12,533 nucleotides of DNA. It comes from Candidatus Poseidoniaceae archaeon. GTDB lineage: Archaea; Thermoplasmatota; Poseidoniia; Poseidoniales; Poseidoniaceae. The stretch is from assembly GCA_029250385.1 (NCBI GenBank), contig JAQXFJ010000241.1:1-12533 (forward strand), given 5' to 3'. This document shows, one piece after another, positions 1-6,138 of this stretch (position 1 is its first letter; each line of letters opens with the position of its first letter). The translations under genes were made by a program, and so were the position numbers. The notes under the pieces are model-generated. The model had not been told where the DNA came from. It made no database searches and saw only the letters and a program-made list of their open reading frames with translations.

Positions 1-1
1 G

Positions 2-148
2 ATTGGGTGGGGGATAATCACTATTTTAGGTGTCGCACTAATTGCCAAAAGGTTGTGGAGCTCAATGAAAGAAGAGCAAGTTGTTGAATATGAGCAGGCT
101 AATATTAGTGAGGCGTTTGTTAAGTCGGATAATAATCAAAATTTTTGA
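2..148 (+). CDS. C-terminal end of a membrane protein (5' end outside window)
   Basis: An open frame enters from the left edge and stops at TGA 146-148, giving 48 residues. It begins with a hydrophobic stretch (IGWGIITILGVALIA) that reads as the last part of a transmembrane helix. A basic stop-transfer patch (KRLW) follows, then a hydrophilic, mostly acidic tail of about 30 residues ending NNQNF. By the positive-inside rule the tail is probably cytoplasmic. No family can be named from so little. It lies on the same strand as the MamK-like actin gene, but about 230 bases separate them, so shared function is only a guess. The frame is supported by the coherent helix, basic patch and tail, while the other two forward frames lack this order. 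Confidence 0.6.
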   Translation: MGWGIITILGVALIAKRLWSSMKEEQVVEYEQANISEAFVKSDNNQNF

Positions 149-196
149 CTGATTTATGTAGATTTTAAGTTGTTTTCTACTTATTTTATGGGGTGA

Positions 197-235
197 TTTT
201 TTTGCGAGCCGAGAAAAATCTACTTTAGTAGGTTT
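197..235 (+). terminator. Possible terminator: T-run plus hairpin
   Basis: About 50 bases after the stop of the membrane-protein fragment there is a run of seven T (197-203), the usual archaeal intrinsic stop signal on the coding strand. After it comes a hairpin with an 8-bp stem (216-223 with 228-235, one G-T wobble) and a TTTA loop. The order is reversed compared with a bacterial terminator, so the T-run is the likelier functional part. The rest of the 149-376 gap holds a possible TATA box and a palindrome, listed separately. I saw no convincing gene in it. Confidence 0.3.
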
Positions 236-279
236 AGCGCAGTGAAAATTTGTTAAAACGGGCAACTGGGGGAGTTTTT

Positions 280-290
280 TGATATTTATC
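280..290 (+). promoter_or_regulatory. Possible TATA box for the actin gene
   Basis: TGATATTTATC lies in an otherwise T-rich stretch and is the best TATA-like match upstream of the actin gene. Archaeal transcription usually begins about 25 bases after the box centre, which would be near 311. That would make the GTG at 317 nearly leaderless, or give the ATG at 377 a leader of about 65 bases containing the palindrome at 352-367. The match to the archaeal consensus is only moderate. Confidence 0.35.
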
Positions 291-351
291 GTGGTTTTTT
301 CACCGTTAACAACAGGGTGAACCTTGAAGTTCAATGTCGTTTTGGGTGTAA

Positions 352-367
352 CATCCGCATGCGGATG
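352..367. promoter_or_regulatory. Perfect 16-bp palindrome just before the actin start
   Basis: CATCCGCATGCGGATG reads the same on both strands, and it ends 9 bases before the ATG at 377. As DNA it could bind a dimeric regulator. As RNA it would fold into a 6-bp stem with a CAUG loop next to the start codon. It contains or borders in-frame ATG codons at 359 and 365. It may simply be coding if translation starts further upstream. Confidence 0.4.
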
Positions 368-376
368 GTGAATAAT

Positions 377-1381
377 ATGAGTGACCGCCTATACGTTGGA
401 ATTGACCTAGGAACATACCAATCTACTATATCTTCGAGTGCTGGTGAAAGCCACACAATCGAAACTATTGTAGGTAGACCGAAAGACCCTGTTGCAAGAA
501 ATTTTCTGGGACGAGATGTCCTGTTTGGAAATGATGCTTTGAAAAATAAGTTGGCTTGTAACCTATACCGCCCCATGGCTGCTGGTGTTGCTCAAGATGA
601 TGAAGCAAACCTGGCTGCTGCTAAAGCGTTCGTATCTCATTTACTGGAAACTGTAGACCCCGAAGAATACGATGAAGTGTTTGGAGTTATTTGTTCACCA
701 AGCCACGTATCATTTACCGATAAGTCTAATCTGGTTGCTACCCTACGGGGCCAAGTAAATGCCATCATGGTGGTAACTGAACCTTTTGCAACTGCTTATG
801 GAATTGAAGAAATCGCAGGTTCAATTGTAGTTGATATTGGCGCTGGTACAACTGACATTGCAAGAATTCACGGCACCTTCCCAAGCGATGAAGACCAAAT
901 TACAATCCAAGAAGCTGGCGACTGGCTAGACCTTGAATTGATGGAATTAGTTCGAAAGAAGTACACTGGTGCTCAAGTTACTAAGGATATGGTGCGAAGA
1001 TGGAAAGAAGCATCATCATATGTCGGAATGGACGCTAAAGAAGTCATGGTTGAACTTTCGGTTGAAGGTAAAAAGCAAGTTGTCGATATTGGTGACCTAA
1101 TAGTCGAAGCATGTGAATCAATCATTCCTCTAGTTGCTAATGCAGTAAAGAAGATTGTAGCTACTGCTGACCCTGAGTATCAACCTATACTAAGAAACAA
1201 CATCATTCTATCTGGTGGTGGATCACTGATCGAAGGTATCGCTGCAAGAATGGCTGAAGAAATTTCAGACATCGGTGATGTCAATGTTTGGTGTGTTGAA
1301 GATGCAATCAACAGCGTGGCTAATGGTGCGCTAAAGTTGGCTGGCGAGATGCCTGATGACATGTATACCGCAATCAACTGA
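377..1381 (+). CDS. MamK-like actin-family ATPase (filament-forming)
   Basis: This is an ASKHA-fold actin-like ATPase of 334 residues, close to the usual 330-350 for MreB and MamK. From the ATG at 377, phosphate-1 is D10-LGTYQS, the catalytic Glu is probably E135 in VVTEPFA, phosphate-2 is D153-IGAGTTD, and the adenosine motif is SGGGS at 279-283. Several stretches resemble bacterial MamK more than MreB or Hsp70 as I remember them: the TEPF...YG segment, IVVDIGAGTTDI followed by GT.P..EDQ, and the C-terminal GALKLAGEMP. Family members polymerise into cytoplasmic filaments that position cell structures, so a cytoskeletal role is inferred here. Alternative in-frame starts are GTG 317, ATG 359 and ATG 365. 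I prefer 377 because the conserved fold begins at once after it. A long coiled-coil gene follows 97 bases downstream on the same strand. Tyr codons are mixed (5 TAC, 4 TAT), suggesting fair expression. Confidence 0.85.
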   Translation: MSDRLYVGIDLGTYQSTISSSAGESHTIETIVGRPKDPVARNFLGRDVLFGNDALKNKLACNLYRPMAAGVAQDDEANLAAAKAFVSHLLETVDPEEYDEVFGVICSPSHVSFTDKSNLVATLRGQVNAIMVVTEPFATAYGIEEIAGSIVVDIGAGTTDIARIHGTFPSDEDQITIQEAGDWLDLELMELVRKKYTGAQVTKDMVRRWKEASSYVGMDAKEVMVELSVEGKKQVVDIGDLIVEACESIIPLVANAVKKIVATADPEYQPILRNNIILSGGGSLIEGIAARMAEEISDIGDVNVWCVEDAINSVANGALKLAGEMPDDMYTAIN

Positions 1382-1427
1382 TTGAGTGCTGGTTTTTCAA
1401 ATAAGGTCTAAAATACGGCCCGATTGA

Positions 1428-1441
1428 CCAATAATTATTGG
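1428..1441. promoter_or_regulatory. Perfect 14-bp palindrome between actin and coiled-coil genes
   Basis: CCAATAATTATTGG is a perfect inverted repeat in the 97-base gap, ending 37 bases before the ATG of the coiled-coil gene. An AT-rich stretch (CTAAAATAC, 1409-1417) lies just upstream and could serve as a weak TATA box. The palindrome may be an operator or part of the promoter, or it may be chance in AT-rich DNA. It does not share sequence with the palindrome before the actin gene. Confidence 0.3.
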
Positions 1442-1478
1442 GAAAGTTCAAGAGTGGTTGATTACCGATAGGCGTCGT

Positions 1479-2744
1479 ATGACAGTCGGCTCTCCATCAC
1501 CAAGCGGAATAAAACGTGTCGGTGATACTTCGTCAGAGGAGCGTGCGGCACTCGAAGGAATGTTGCAAGGATATCCGGTTGAGCAACTCGTTGAAGAGGT
1601 GCTAATAGCGTGGGATGAGTTGGCTAAAAGAAACGAAGAAATGGTGTCTGTCAAACAACGTTTGCGGGTCATGGAGCTTGATTTAGCCGATCGTGAAGAT
1701 ATGGTTGCTCCTGAAGTTGCTAGAATGAATGATTTGGAGAGTGAACTTGAAGAACGTAGAAGCCAAATGGTCCACCTTGAGAGATTACTTTCCGATGCTA
1801 GGCAAGATTTAGCTGCCCAGCAATCATCATTATCAACAGAAGAACGTGCTAGGCTTGAAGATGAAGTTGAAAAATTAAAAGTTCTAACCACTGAACAAGA
1901 TGAAGTCATTGGTGAAATGGAGGGGCGTATCTCTCAAATGGTTGATGCATTAGAAAAGGCGGCTGACGCTGGACTTACTTCTGTTACTGCTGACGAGGTT
2001 CGAAGTTTGAAAGCACAAGTAGATCAGATGACTAAGCAGTATGAAGTTGAGCAATCTGCCAATAAAGCGTTAGAAGAAGAACGTCAACGACTGCGCGATA
2101 TTGCTGATCGTTTGAGAGGTTTACTTGACGCAAGAGATGGTCGGTTAACCGAACTTGAAGAACAATTAGAAAGAGTCATGCAAGGTCCTCGTTCAGTATC
2201 CGCTGAACACGATTATCTAGTAGAGCAAATTGAAGAATTAAAACGAAGATTACTTGAAAGGAACCGTGAATATGAATCACTAAGGAGAAGAGAGCGAAGA
2301 TTGCATAGCGATGTGTTTGAGCGCGATGAGAGAATTCAACAAATATCGCTAACAATGAGCGATCTAGAGGCTGCTCTGCAAGATAGAACTGCAGAGTTAA
2401 GAGAACTAGAAGGCATGAGAGAGACCATGGCAAATGAACTAGATTCTGTGCGCCGTGGTGAAAGAACTAGAGAAGTTGTCGGCAGAGTATTTGCTGACTC
2501 GCTATCACTAGTCAGGGGCCATGATGAACGTGAAATGAAGCGTGAAGTATATGCTAACTCCCCAAACTTTGAAAGAAAAATTTCCACTCCTAGTGTTGAG
2601 GATATGACTAGCCTAGCAGAAGGGGGTAGGGTCAATCTAGATGTTGAAGAAACGGTTATTGAGCCTGGAATGGATGTTGATACTGACAGACCTGCTGCAC
2701 CGGGTGGTAGTGGCGATCCGGTAATCTTTGATGATGAAGATTAG
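1479..2744 (+). CDS. Long coiled-coil protein with acidic tail
   Basis: I do not recognise a named family. The 421-residue product is very rich in Glu, Arg, Leu, Gln and Asp and has no membrane segment or signal peptide. A short N-terminal helical part (about 18-60, with EERAALEGML and PVEQLVEEVL) is followed by heptad-like coiled coil in about three blocks: 40-162, 171-235 and 243-325. These are broken by AGLTSV near 165-169 and QGPRSVS near 235-241. The C-terminal 90 residues are less helical and end in a Gly/Pro-rich, acidic tail (DPVIFDDED). The layout resembles rod-like structural proteins. Lying directly after the MamK-like actin, it is a candidate filament partner or cross-linker, by inference only. 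An in-frame TTG at 1458 would add seven residues; ATG 1479 is preferred. SMC or Rad50 is excluded because there is no ATPase head. Confidence 0.8.
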   Translation: MTVGSPSPSGIKRVGDTSSEERAALEGMLQGYPVEQLVEEVLIAWDELAKRNEEMVSVKQRLRVMELDLADREDMVAPEVARMNDLESELEERRSQMVHLERLLSDARQDLAAQQSSLSTEERARLEDEVEKLKVLTTEQDEVIGEMEGRISQMVDALEKAADAGLTSVTADEVRSLKAQVDQMTKQYEVEQSANKALEEERQRLRDIADRLRGLLDARDGRLTELEEQLERVMQGPRSVSAEHDYLVEQIEELKRRLLERNREYESLRRRERRLHSDVFERDERIQQISLTMSDLEAALQDRTAELRELEGMRETMANELDSVRRGERTREVVGRVFADSLSLVRGHDEREMKREVYANSPNFERKISTPSVEDMTSLAEGGRVNLDVEETVIEPGMDVDTDRPAAPGGSGDPVIFDDED

Positions 2745-2760
2745 GTTATTTGTTCATAAT

Positions 2761-2777
2761 AGGCAAGCTATTTGCCT
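2761..2777. terminator. Shared hairpin between convergent genes
   Basis: AGGCAA and TTGCCT form a perfect 6-bp stem around a 5-base loop. The hairpin sits 16 bases past the coiled-coil stop codon and overlaps the minus-strand stop (TAG at 2770-2768) of the peroxiredoxin-like gene. With only 23 bases between the two convergent genes, it could act as a stop or stabilising structure for both transcripts. No clear T-run follows on the plus side. Confidence 0.35.
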
Positions 2778-3310
2778 TTAGAGAATGTAATTAATTCATC
2801 AATAGAAAGATGGTCTGCGGTATCTTTACAATAATGTGCTTTTACTACTTTACCATCCACACCAATAAGAATGTCTACTGGGATGATAGAGAGTTTGGAG
2901 ATGGATAAAGTCAATGGAAAGTAACCTTTGAGTGTTGCCTGCATGAATGTTATCGGTGAACGTAGTGCGCCCCACAAGAATTTCCCAAAGGATTTAACCA
3001 CAGAACTCTTTTCAAAATGTTCGTAAGATTCATCTGCGACAATGGCAAATGGTGCATTGTGTTTTTTCATGCGTTTGGTTAGTTCACCTATTTTGGCGTT
3101 GAAAACGCCGACCATTACCGTATCATCAGAAAACTCATTCCATCGCTTGACTATTCTATTGATGCGAATATTGCAAAAAGGGCAAGAAGAGAACCTAAAG
3201 AAAGTAAGTATTACACGCTTCCCTTTCATCTCCGACATCTTGAATGTAGTTCCATCTATTGCTGGTAAGTTGAGGTTTGGTGCATTGTCGCCAACTGTTA
3301 ATTTGGGCAT
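2768..3310 (-). CDS. Peroxiredoxin-like (AhpC/TSA family) thiol protein
   Basis: A 180-residue thioredoxin-fold protein of the AhpC/TSA (redoxin) group. It opens with the family pattern VGDNAPNLNLPAIDG and a strand leading into FFRFSSCPFCN, with Cys43 and Cys46 as a CPFC pair. A classical peroxiredoxin has a Thr three residues before a single peroxidatic Cys, so this variant is closer to the peroxiredoxin-like proteins with a CPxC site. Its role is probably thiol reduction or peroxide defence in the cytoplasm, since no signal peptide is seen. A third Cys near residue 160 (AHYCKD) could be a resolving residue, but this is not shown. Residues 102-135 (KSFGKFLWGALRSPITF and what follows) form an insertion with a somewhat hydrophobic character. 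A TATA box 26 bases upstream predicts a leaderless transcript, which supports the ATG at 3310. It runs in the same direction as the GGGP synthase gene but has its own promoter. Confidence 0.8.
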   Translation of the reverse strand: MPKLTVGDNAPNLNLPAIDGTTFKMSEMKGKRVILTFFRFSSCPFCNIRINRIVKRWNEFSDDTVMVGVFNAKIGELTKRMKKHNAPFAIVADESYEHFEKSSVVKSFGKFLWGALRSPITFMQATLKGYFPLTLSISKLSIIPVDILIGVDGKVVKAHYCKDTADHLSIDELITFSKGK

Positions 3311-3331
3311 GTTTCATGGGGATAAAATTGG

Positions 3332-3340
3332 AAAATAAAC
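3332..3340 (-). promoter_or_regulatory. TATA box of the peroxiredoxin-like gene
   Basis: Read on the minus strand, GTTTATTTT is a good archaeal TATA match. Its centre is 26 bases before the ATG at 3310, so transcription should start at or within a base or two of the start codon, giving a leaderless mRNA. The T-rich stretch could also help end transcription of the upstream GGGP synthase gene. Confidence 0.5.
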
Positions 3341-3370
3341 TAATCCCAATGTTGCTGATTAATTTGGCTC

Positions 3371-4189
3371 TCAATTAGTTAATCCTAAAATGCTGGTAAT
3401 TGCCTTAATCTTTTCTCGTAAATCCGATAGGTCAGTAGCATCTTCTGTGAGGGTTCCTGTTACGATCCAATCAGCACCTGCTTCGGCGGCTATTTGTGCC
3501 TGTTGTGGGGTTCTAATTCCACCACCCACTAACATAGTGAGTCCATGAGTAGTTTTTGCCGATTTAATTAGTTCCGGGTTGACTTGATTTTCTGCGCCGC
3601 TGCCTGCTTCAAGATATAGTAGTTTGAAACCATACATAGCAGCAGTTAGTGAATATGCCTTGACTAGTGAGGTGTCACCTGGCATCACCAAATCAGCATC
3701 ACCTACTTCGCCAACTTTTCCTCCCGGGTGGCACACAACATAGCCTGTAGGTAAAGCGTCTATGCCAAATTTGTCAATATATGGTGCGCCACGTAATTGC
3801 TCTCCAACTAAGAATCGACGACTGTTAGAGTTCATCAACATCATGAAAGTTATTGCATCTGCTGCGGGAGATAATGCATGCGAGCCGCCAGGGAACAAAA
3901 CTACTGGTACCTTCCACAACTCTTCATTACTATCAGGCGATTGACTAGCAGCAAAAGCTCGTAACTCAAGCCCTTCTTGAATTGCTAAACATGTTGCATG
4001 AACAATTTCGTCGGGTGTGTCGGTAGAGCCTCCAACAAAAATCATTCCAGAGCCTGCTTGAACCGCAATGCATGCTCTCTCTGCTGCTATTTCTGGTGTT
4101 TGCTTGTCCGGGTCAATCAAAGTAATATGTCGAGTTTTACCGACCTTCTTAGTAACATAAGAAAGGATTGACTCTTCATCACGCCTCAT
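3371..4189 (-). CDS. Geranylgeranylglyceryl phosphate synthase (GGGPS/PcrB family)
   Basis: This enzyme joins sn-glycerol-1-phosphate to geranylgeranyl diphosphate, the first committed step in archaeal ether-lipid synthesis. The 272-residue TIM barrel shows the family marks: HITLIDPDK (21-29) with the Mg-binding Asp, FVGGST (51-56), LFPGG (98-102), YLEAGSG (192-198), VGGGIRTP (221-228) and GADWIVTG (238-245). The last three form the glycerol-phosphate binding loops. Length and the insert around 80-95 fit the larger archaeal group II-type enzymes. The bacterial PcrB alternative, making heptaprenylglyceryl phosphate, is usually shorter (about 230). A TTG at 4198 would extend the protein by three residues; ATG 4189 is preferred because a TATA-like box lies 35 bases upstream. 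It is divergent from the ABC exporter. This gene is the strongest single indication that the DNA is archaeal. Confidence 0.93.
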   Translation of the reverse strand: MRRDEESILSYVTKKVGKTRHITLIDPDKQTPEIAAERACIAVQAGSGMIFVGGSTDTPDEIVHATCLAIQEGLELRAFAASQSPDSNEELWKVPVVLFPGGSHALSPAADAITFMMLMNSNSRRFLVGEQLRGAPYIDKFGIDALPTGYVVCHPGGKVGEVGDADLVMPGDTSLVKAYSLTAAMYGFKLLYLEAGSGAENQVNPELIKSAKTTHGLTMLVGGGIRTPQQAQIAAEAGADWIVTGTLTEDATDLSDLREKIKAITSILGLTN

Positions 4190-4216
4190 TGCACTCAAGC
4201 CCTGCTTTCATATCCA

Positions 4217-4233
4217 CCGCATATTAGTTGCGG
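4217..4233. promoter_or_regulatory. Inverted repeat with TATA-like core in the divergent promoter region
   Basis: CCGCA and TGCGG flank a 7-base AT-rich centre. On the minus strand, the centre and the bases beside it read ACTAATATG (4228-4220), a moderate TATA box 35 bases before the GGGPS ATG. The symmetric arms around a TATA box would suit a repressor that blocks TBP, but this is inference. An AT-rich stretch, AGAATATTT at 4234-4242, may serve the divergent ABC gene. Otherwise the 104-base gap (4190-4293) shows nothing clear. Confidence 0.35.
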
Positions 4234-4293
4234 AGAATATTTCCTCTATGGGTAGAATCACGGTGTTATCAATGAAAACCGTTTGGCGGGGTT

Positions 4294-6066
4294 ATGGCGG
4301 AAGTAGGTCCATTCAGGCGTCTGCTTTCCCATATGCAAGGCCACAAAAAAACTATCCGCCTAGCATCGTTGTGTTCTGTCACCAATAAAATCTGGGATTT
4401 AGCGCCCCCGTTACTAATTGGTTTAGCTGTTGATGTAGTTGTTTTACAAGAGGATTCTTTTCTTGCAGGATTGGGTTTCTCAGACCCGTGGAATCAGTTA
4501 ATCCTACTTTCTGTGCTGACTTTTGTTATTTGGGGCCTTGAATCTTTATTCGAATATTTTTATGGGGTGCTGTGGCGAAATTTAGCGCAAACAGTACAGC
4601 ATGAATTGCGACTGGACACTTTCAATCATGTTCAAAAACAAGGCATGGGGTGGTTTGATGAACGACAAAAGGGGGATATTTTAGCCATATTAAACGATGA
4701 TATCAATCAATTAGAACGGTTCTTGGACAAAGGTGCGAATGATCTTCTCCAAGTTTCTACAACAGTAATAGTGGTGGGTGCGGTGTTTTTATTTATTTCA
4801 TGGGAAGTTGCTATGTTAGCAATTTTGCCAATCCCGATAATCGTTTGGGGGTCATTCAAGTATCAGCGTAGTCTTGAACCTAAGTATGCTGAAGTTAGAG
4901 ATGCCGCTGGTAAAATGAATGCTCTGTTGGAAAATGATTTATCTGGTATGTCGACAATTCAATCATTCACTTCTGAAGACATTGAAGTAGCAAGGGTTGG
5001 GGAACTTAGTGAAGCATATCGGCAAGCCAATAAGAAGGCAATACGGTTGTCTGCAGCATTTACTCCACTAATTCGCATGGCTATTCTCTGTGGTTTTACC
5101 GCTACACTACTGCTTGGTGGGTGGTACACTCTAGAAGGAGTTCTAGCTGTTGGCGCATATTCTGTACTGGTATTTATGACTCAAAGGCTGCTTTGGCCAC
5201 TAACTAGACTAGGAGAGACTTTTGACTTATATCAACGGGCAATGGCCTCTTCTACTCGGGTTTTGGATGTCTTAACCTCGGAAATAGAAATTTCACAAGG
5301 AGATTTTAAGCCGGAAAAGGAAGCAATTGTAAAAAGTGATATTGAGTTTCAAGACGTCGATTTTGCCTATACTAGGCGTGACAATACATTCACTAAATTA
5401 TCATTAAAAATAATGGCCGGTAAAACCACTGGCATTGTAGGGTCTACTGGTGCAGGCAAGACTACTCTAACAAGGCTATTACTCCGTTTTGCCCAACCAA
5501 ATGATGGAAGCATTGTATGGGGTGGAGTGCCGATAGATGAGTGGTCTTTGTCGCATTTAAGATCTTCAATTGCCCTAGTTGAACAGCACATTACCTTATT
5601 TCCCACTTCAATACTTGAAAACATAAGATATGGCGATGCAACTGCAACAGATGAGCAAGTATTCCGCGCGGCTGATGCTGCTGAAGTAAGTGAATTTGTT
5701 AATTCTCTACCTAATAAGTGGAATACAATGGTTGGAGAAGGTGGCTACCGGTTATCTGGTGGTCAGCGGCAACGGCTGGCAATTGCCAGAGCGGTGTTGA
5801 AAGACGCTCCTTTATTGATATTGGATGAAGCTACCTCTGCGGTCGATAACGAAACGGAAGCGGCGCTACAGAGATCGATTGAATTAGTATCGAAAAATAG
5901 AACCACGGTGATTATAGCCCATAGATTATCAACCATCCGTAATGCTGATACGATACTGGTAATGGATAACGGCCAAATTGCTGAAAGTGGAAATCATGAT
6001 GATTTAATAGCAAATCAGGGAATATATAGTGGATTTTGGGCTGTGCAAACTGGGAAAAGGTCGTGA
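4294..6066 (+). CDS. ABC exporter half-transporter (fused membrane and ATPase domains)
   Basis: A 590-residue type-IV ABC exporter of MsbA/BmrA layout, expected to work as a dimer in the membrane. Residues about 20-325 form the six-helix transmembrane domain, with hydrophobic runs near 36-50, 68-90, 155-170, 173-187, 260-278 and 284-300. The ATPase domain follows from about 348. It has Walker A GSTGAGKTT (383-391), Q-loop Gln431, signature LSGGQ (487-491), Walker B LLILDE with D511 and E512, and the switch His543 in IIAHRLST. All catalytic residues are present, so it should be active. The substrate cannot be told; lipids, peptides or drugs are common for this class. ATG 4294 is the natural start. 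Tyr codons are 10 TAT to 2 TAC, the opposite of the rhodopsin gene that follows. The 72-base gap and a separate TATA box argue against a common transcript. Confidence 0.93.
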   Translation: MAEVGPFRRLLSHMQGHKKTIRLASLCSVTNKIWDLAPPLLIGLAVDVVVLQEDSFLAGLGFSDPWNQLILLSVLTFVIWGLESLFEYFYGVLWRNLAQTVQHELRLDTFNHVQKQGMGWFDERQKGDILAILNDDINQLERFLDKGANDLLQVSTTVIVVGAVFLFISWEVAMLAILPIPIIVWGSFKYQRSLEPKYAEVRDAAGKMNALLENDLSGMSTIQSFTSEDIEVARVGELSEAYRQANKKAIRLSAAFTPLIRMAILCGFTATLLLGGWYTLEGVLAVGAYSVLVFMTQRLLWPLTRLGETFDLYQRAMASSTRVLDVLTSEIEISQGDFKPEKEAIVKSDIEFQDVDFAYTRRDNTFTKLSLKIMAGKTTGIVGSTGAGKTTLTRLLLRFAQPNDGSIVWGGVPIDEWSLSHLRSSIALVEQHITLFPTSILENIRYGDATATDEQVFRAADAAEVSEFVNSLPNKWNTMVGEGGYRLSGGQRQRLAIARAVLKDAPLLILDEATSAVDNETEAALQRSIELVSKNRTTVIIAHRLSTIRNADTILVMDNGQIAESGNHDDLIANQGIYSGFWAVQTGKRS

Positions 6067-6099
6067 AATCACGCAAATGTTTGTTGAATTTTAACACTC

Positions 6100-6108
6100 C
6101 TTTATATG
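6100..6108 (+). promoter_or_regulatory. Strong TATA box of the rhodopsin gene
   Basis: CTTTATATG is a near-consensus archaeal TATA box, the best in the window. Its centre is 35 bases before the ATG at 6139, so transcription should begin near 6130, giving a leader of roughly 8 bases. This supports ATG 6139 over the in-frame TTG at 6130 and shows that the rhodopsin can be expressed independently of the upstream ABC gene. Confidence 0.65.
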
Positions 6109-6138
6109 TGAAAAGAAAAGCAAGGCTGCTTGAGAACC

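Noticed and set aside
62..334. Minus-strand open frame of 90 codons across the left intergenic region.
   Set aside because: It is Lys/Ile/Asn-rich low-complexity sequence. It overlaps the membrane-protein tail, the T-run and the TATA-like box, and has no family features.
377..1381. Evidence for magnetosome formation.
   Set aside because: Only the actin resembles a magnetosome protein. No MamA, MamB, MamE, MamI or similar gene is present, so the likeness is taken as shared actin ancestry.
1448..2635. Minus-strand Ser-rich frames opposite the coiled-coil gene.
   Set aside because: Ser/Leu-rich translation is what Glu/Arg/Leu-rich coding sequence gives on the reverse strand.
1479..2744. SMC/Rad50-type chromosome protein.
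   Set aside because: There is no Walker A, signature or Walker B motif at either end; only coiled coil and an acidic tail are visible.
3357..3384. GATTAA/TTAATC inverted repeat at the 3' end of the GGGPS gene.
   Set aside because: The stem is short and AT-only apart from its ends, with poor continuation. Chance is likely in AT-rich DNA.
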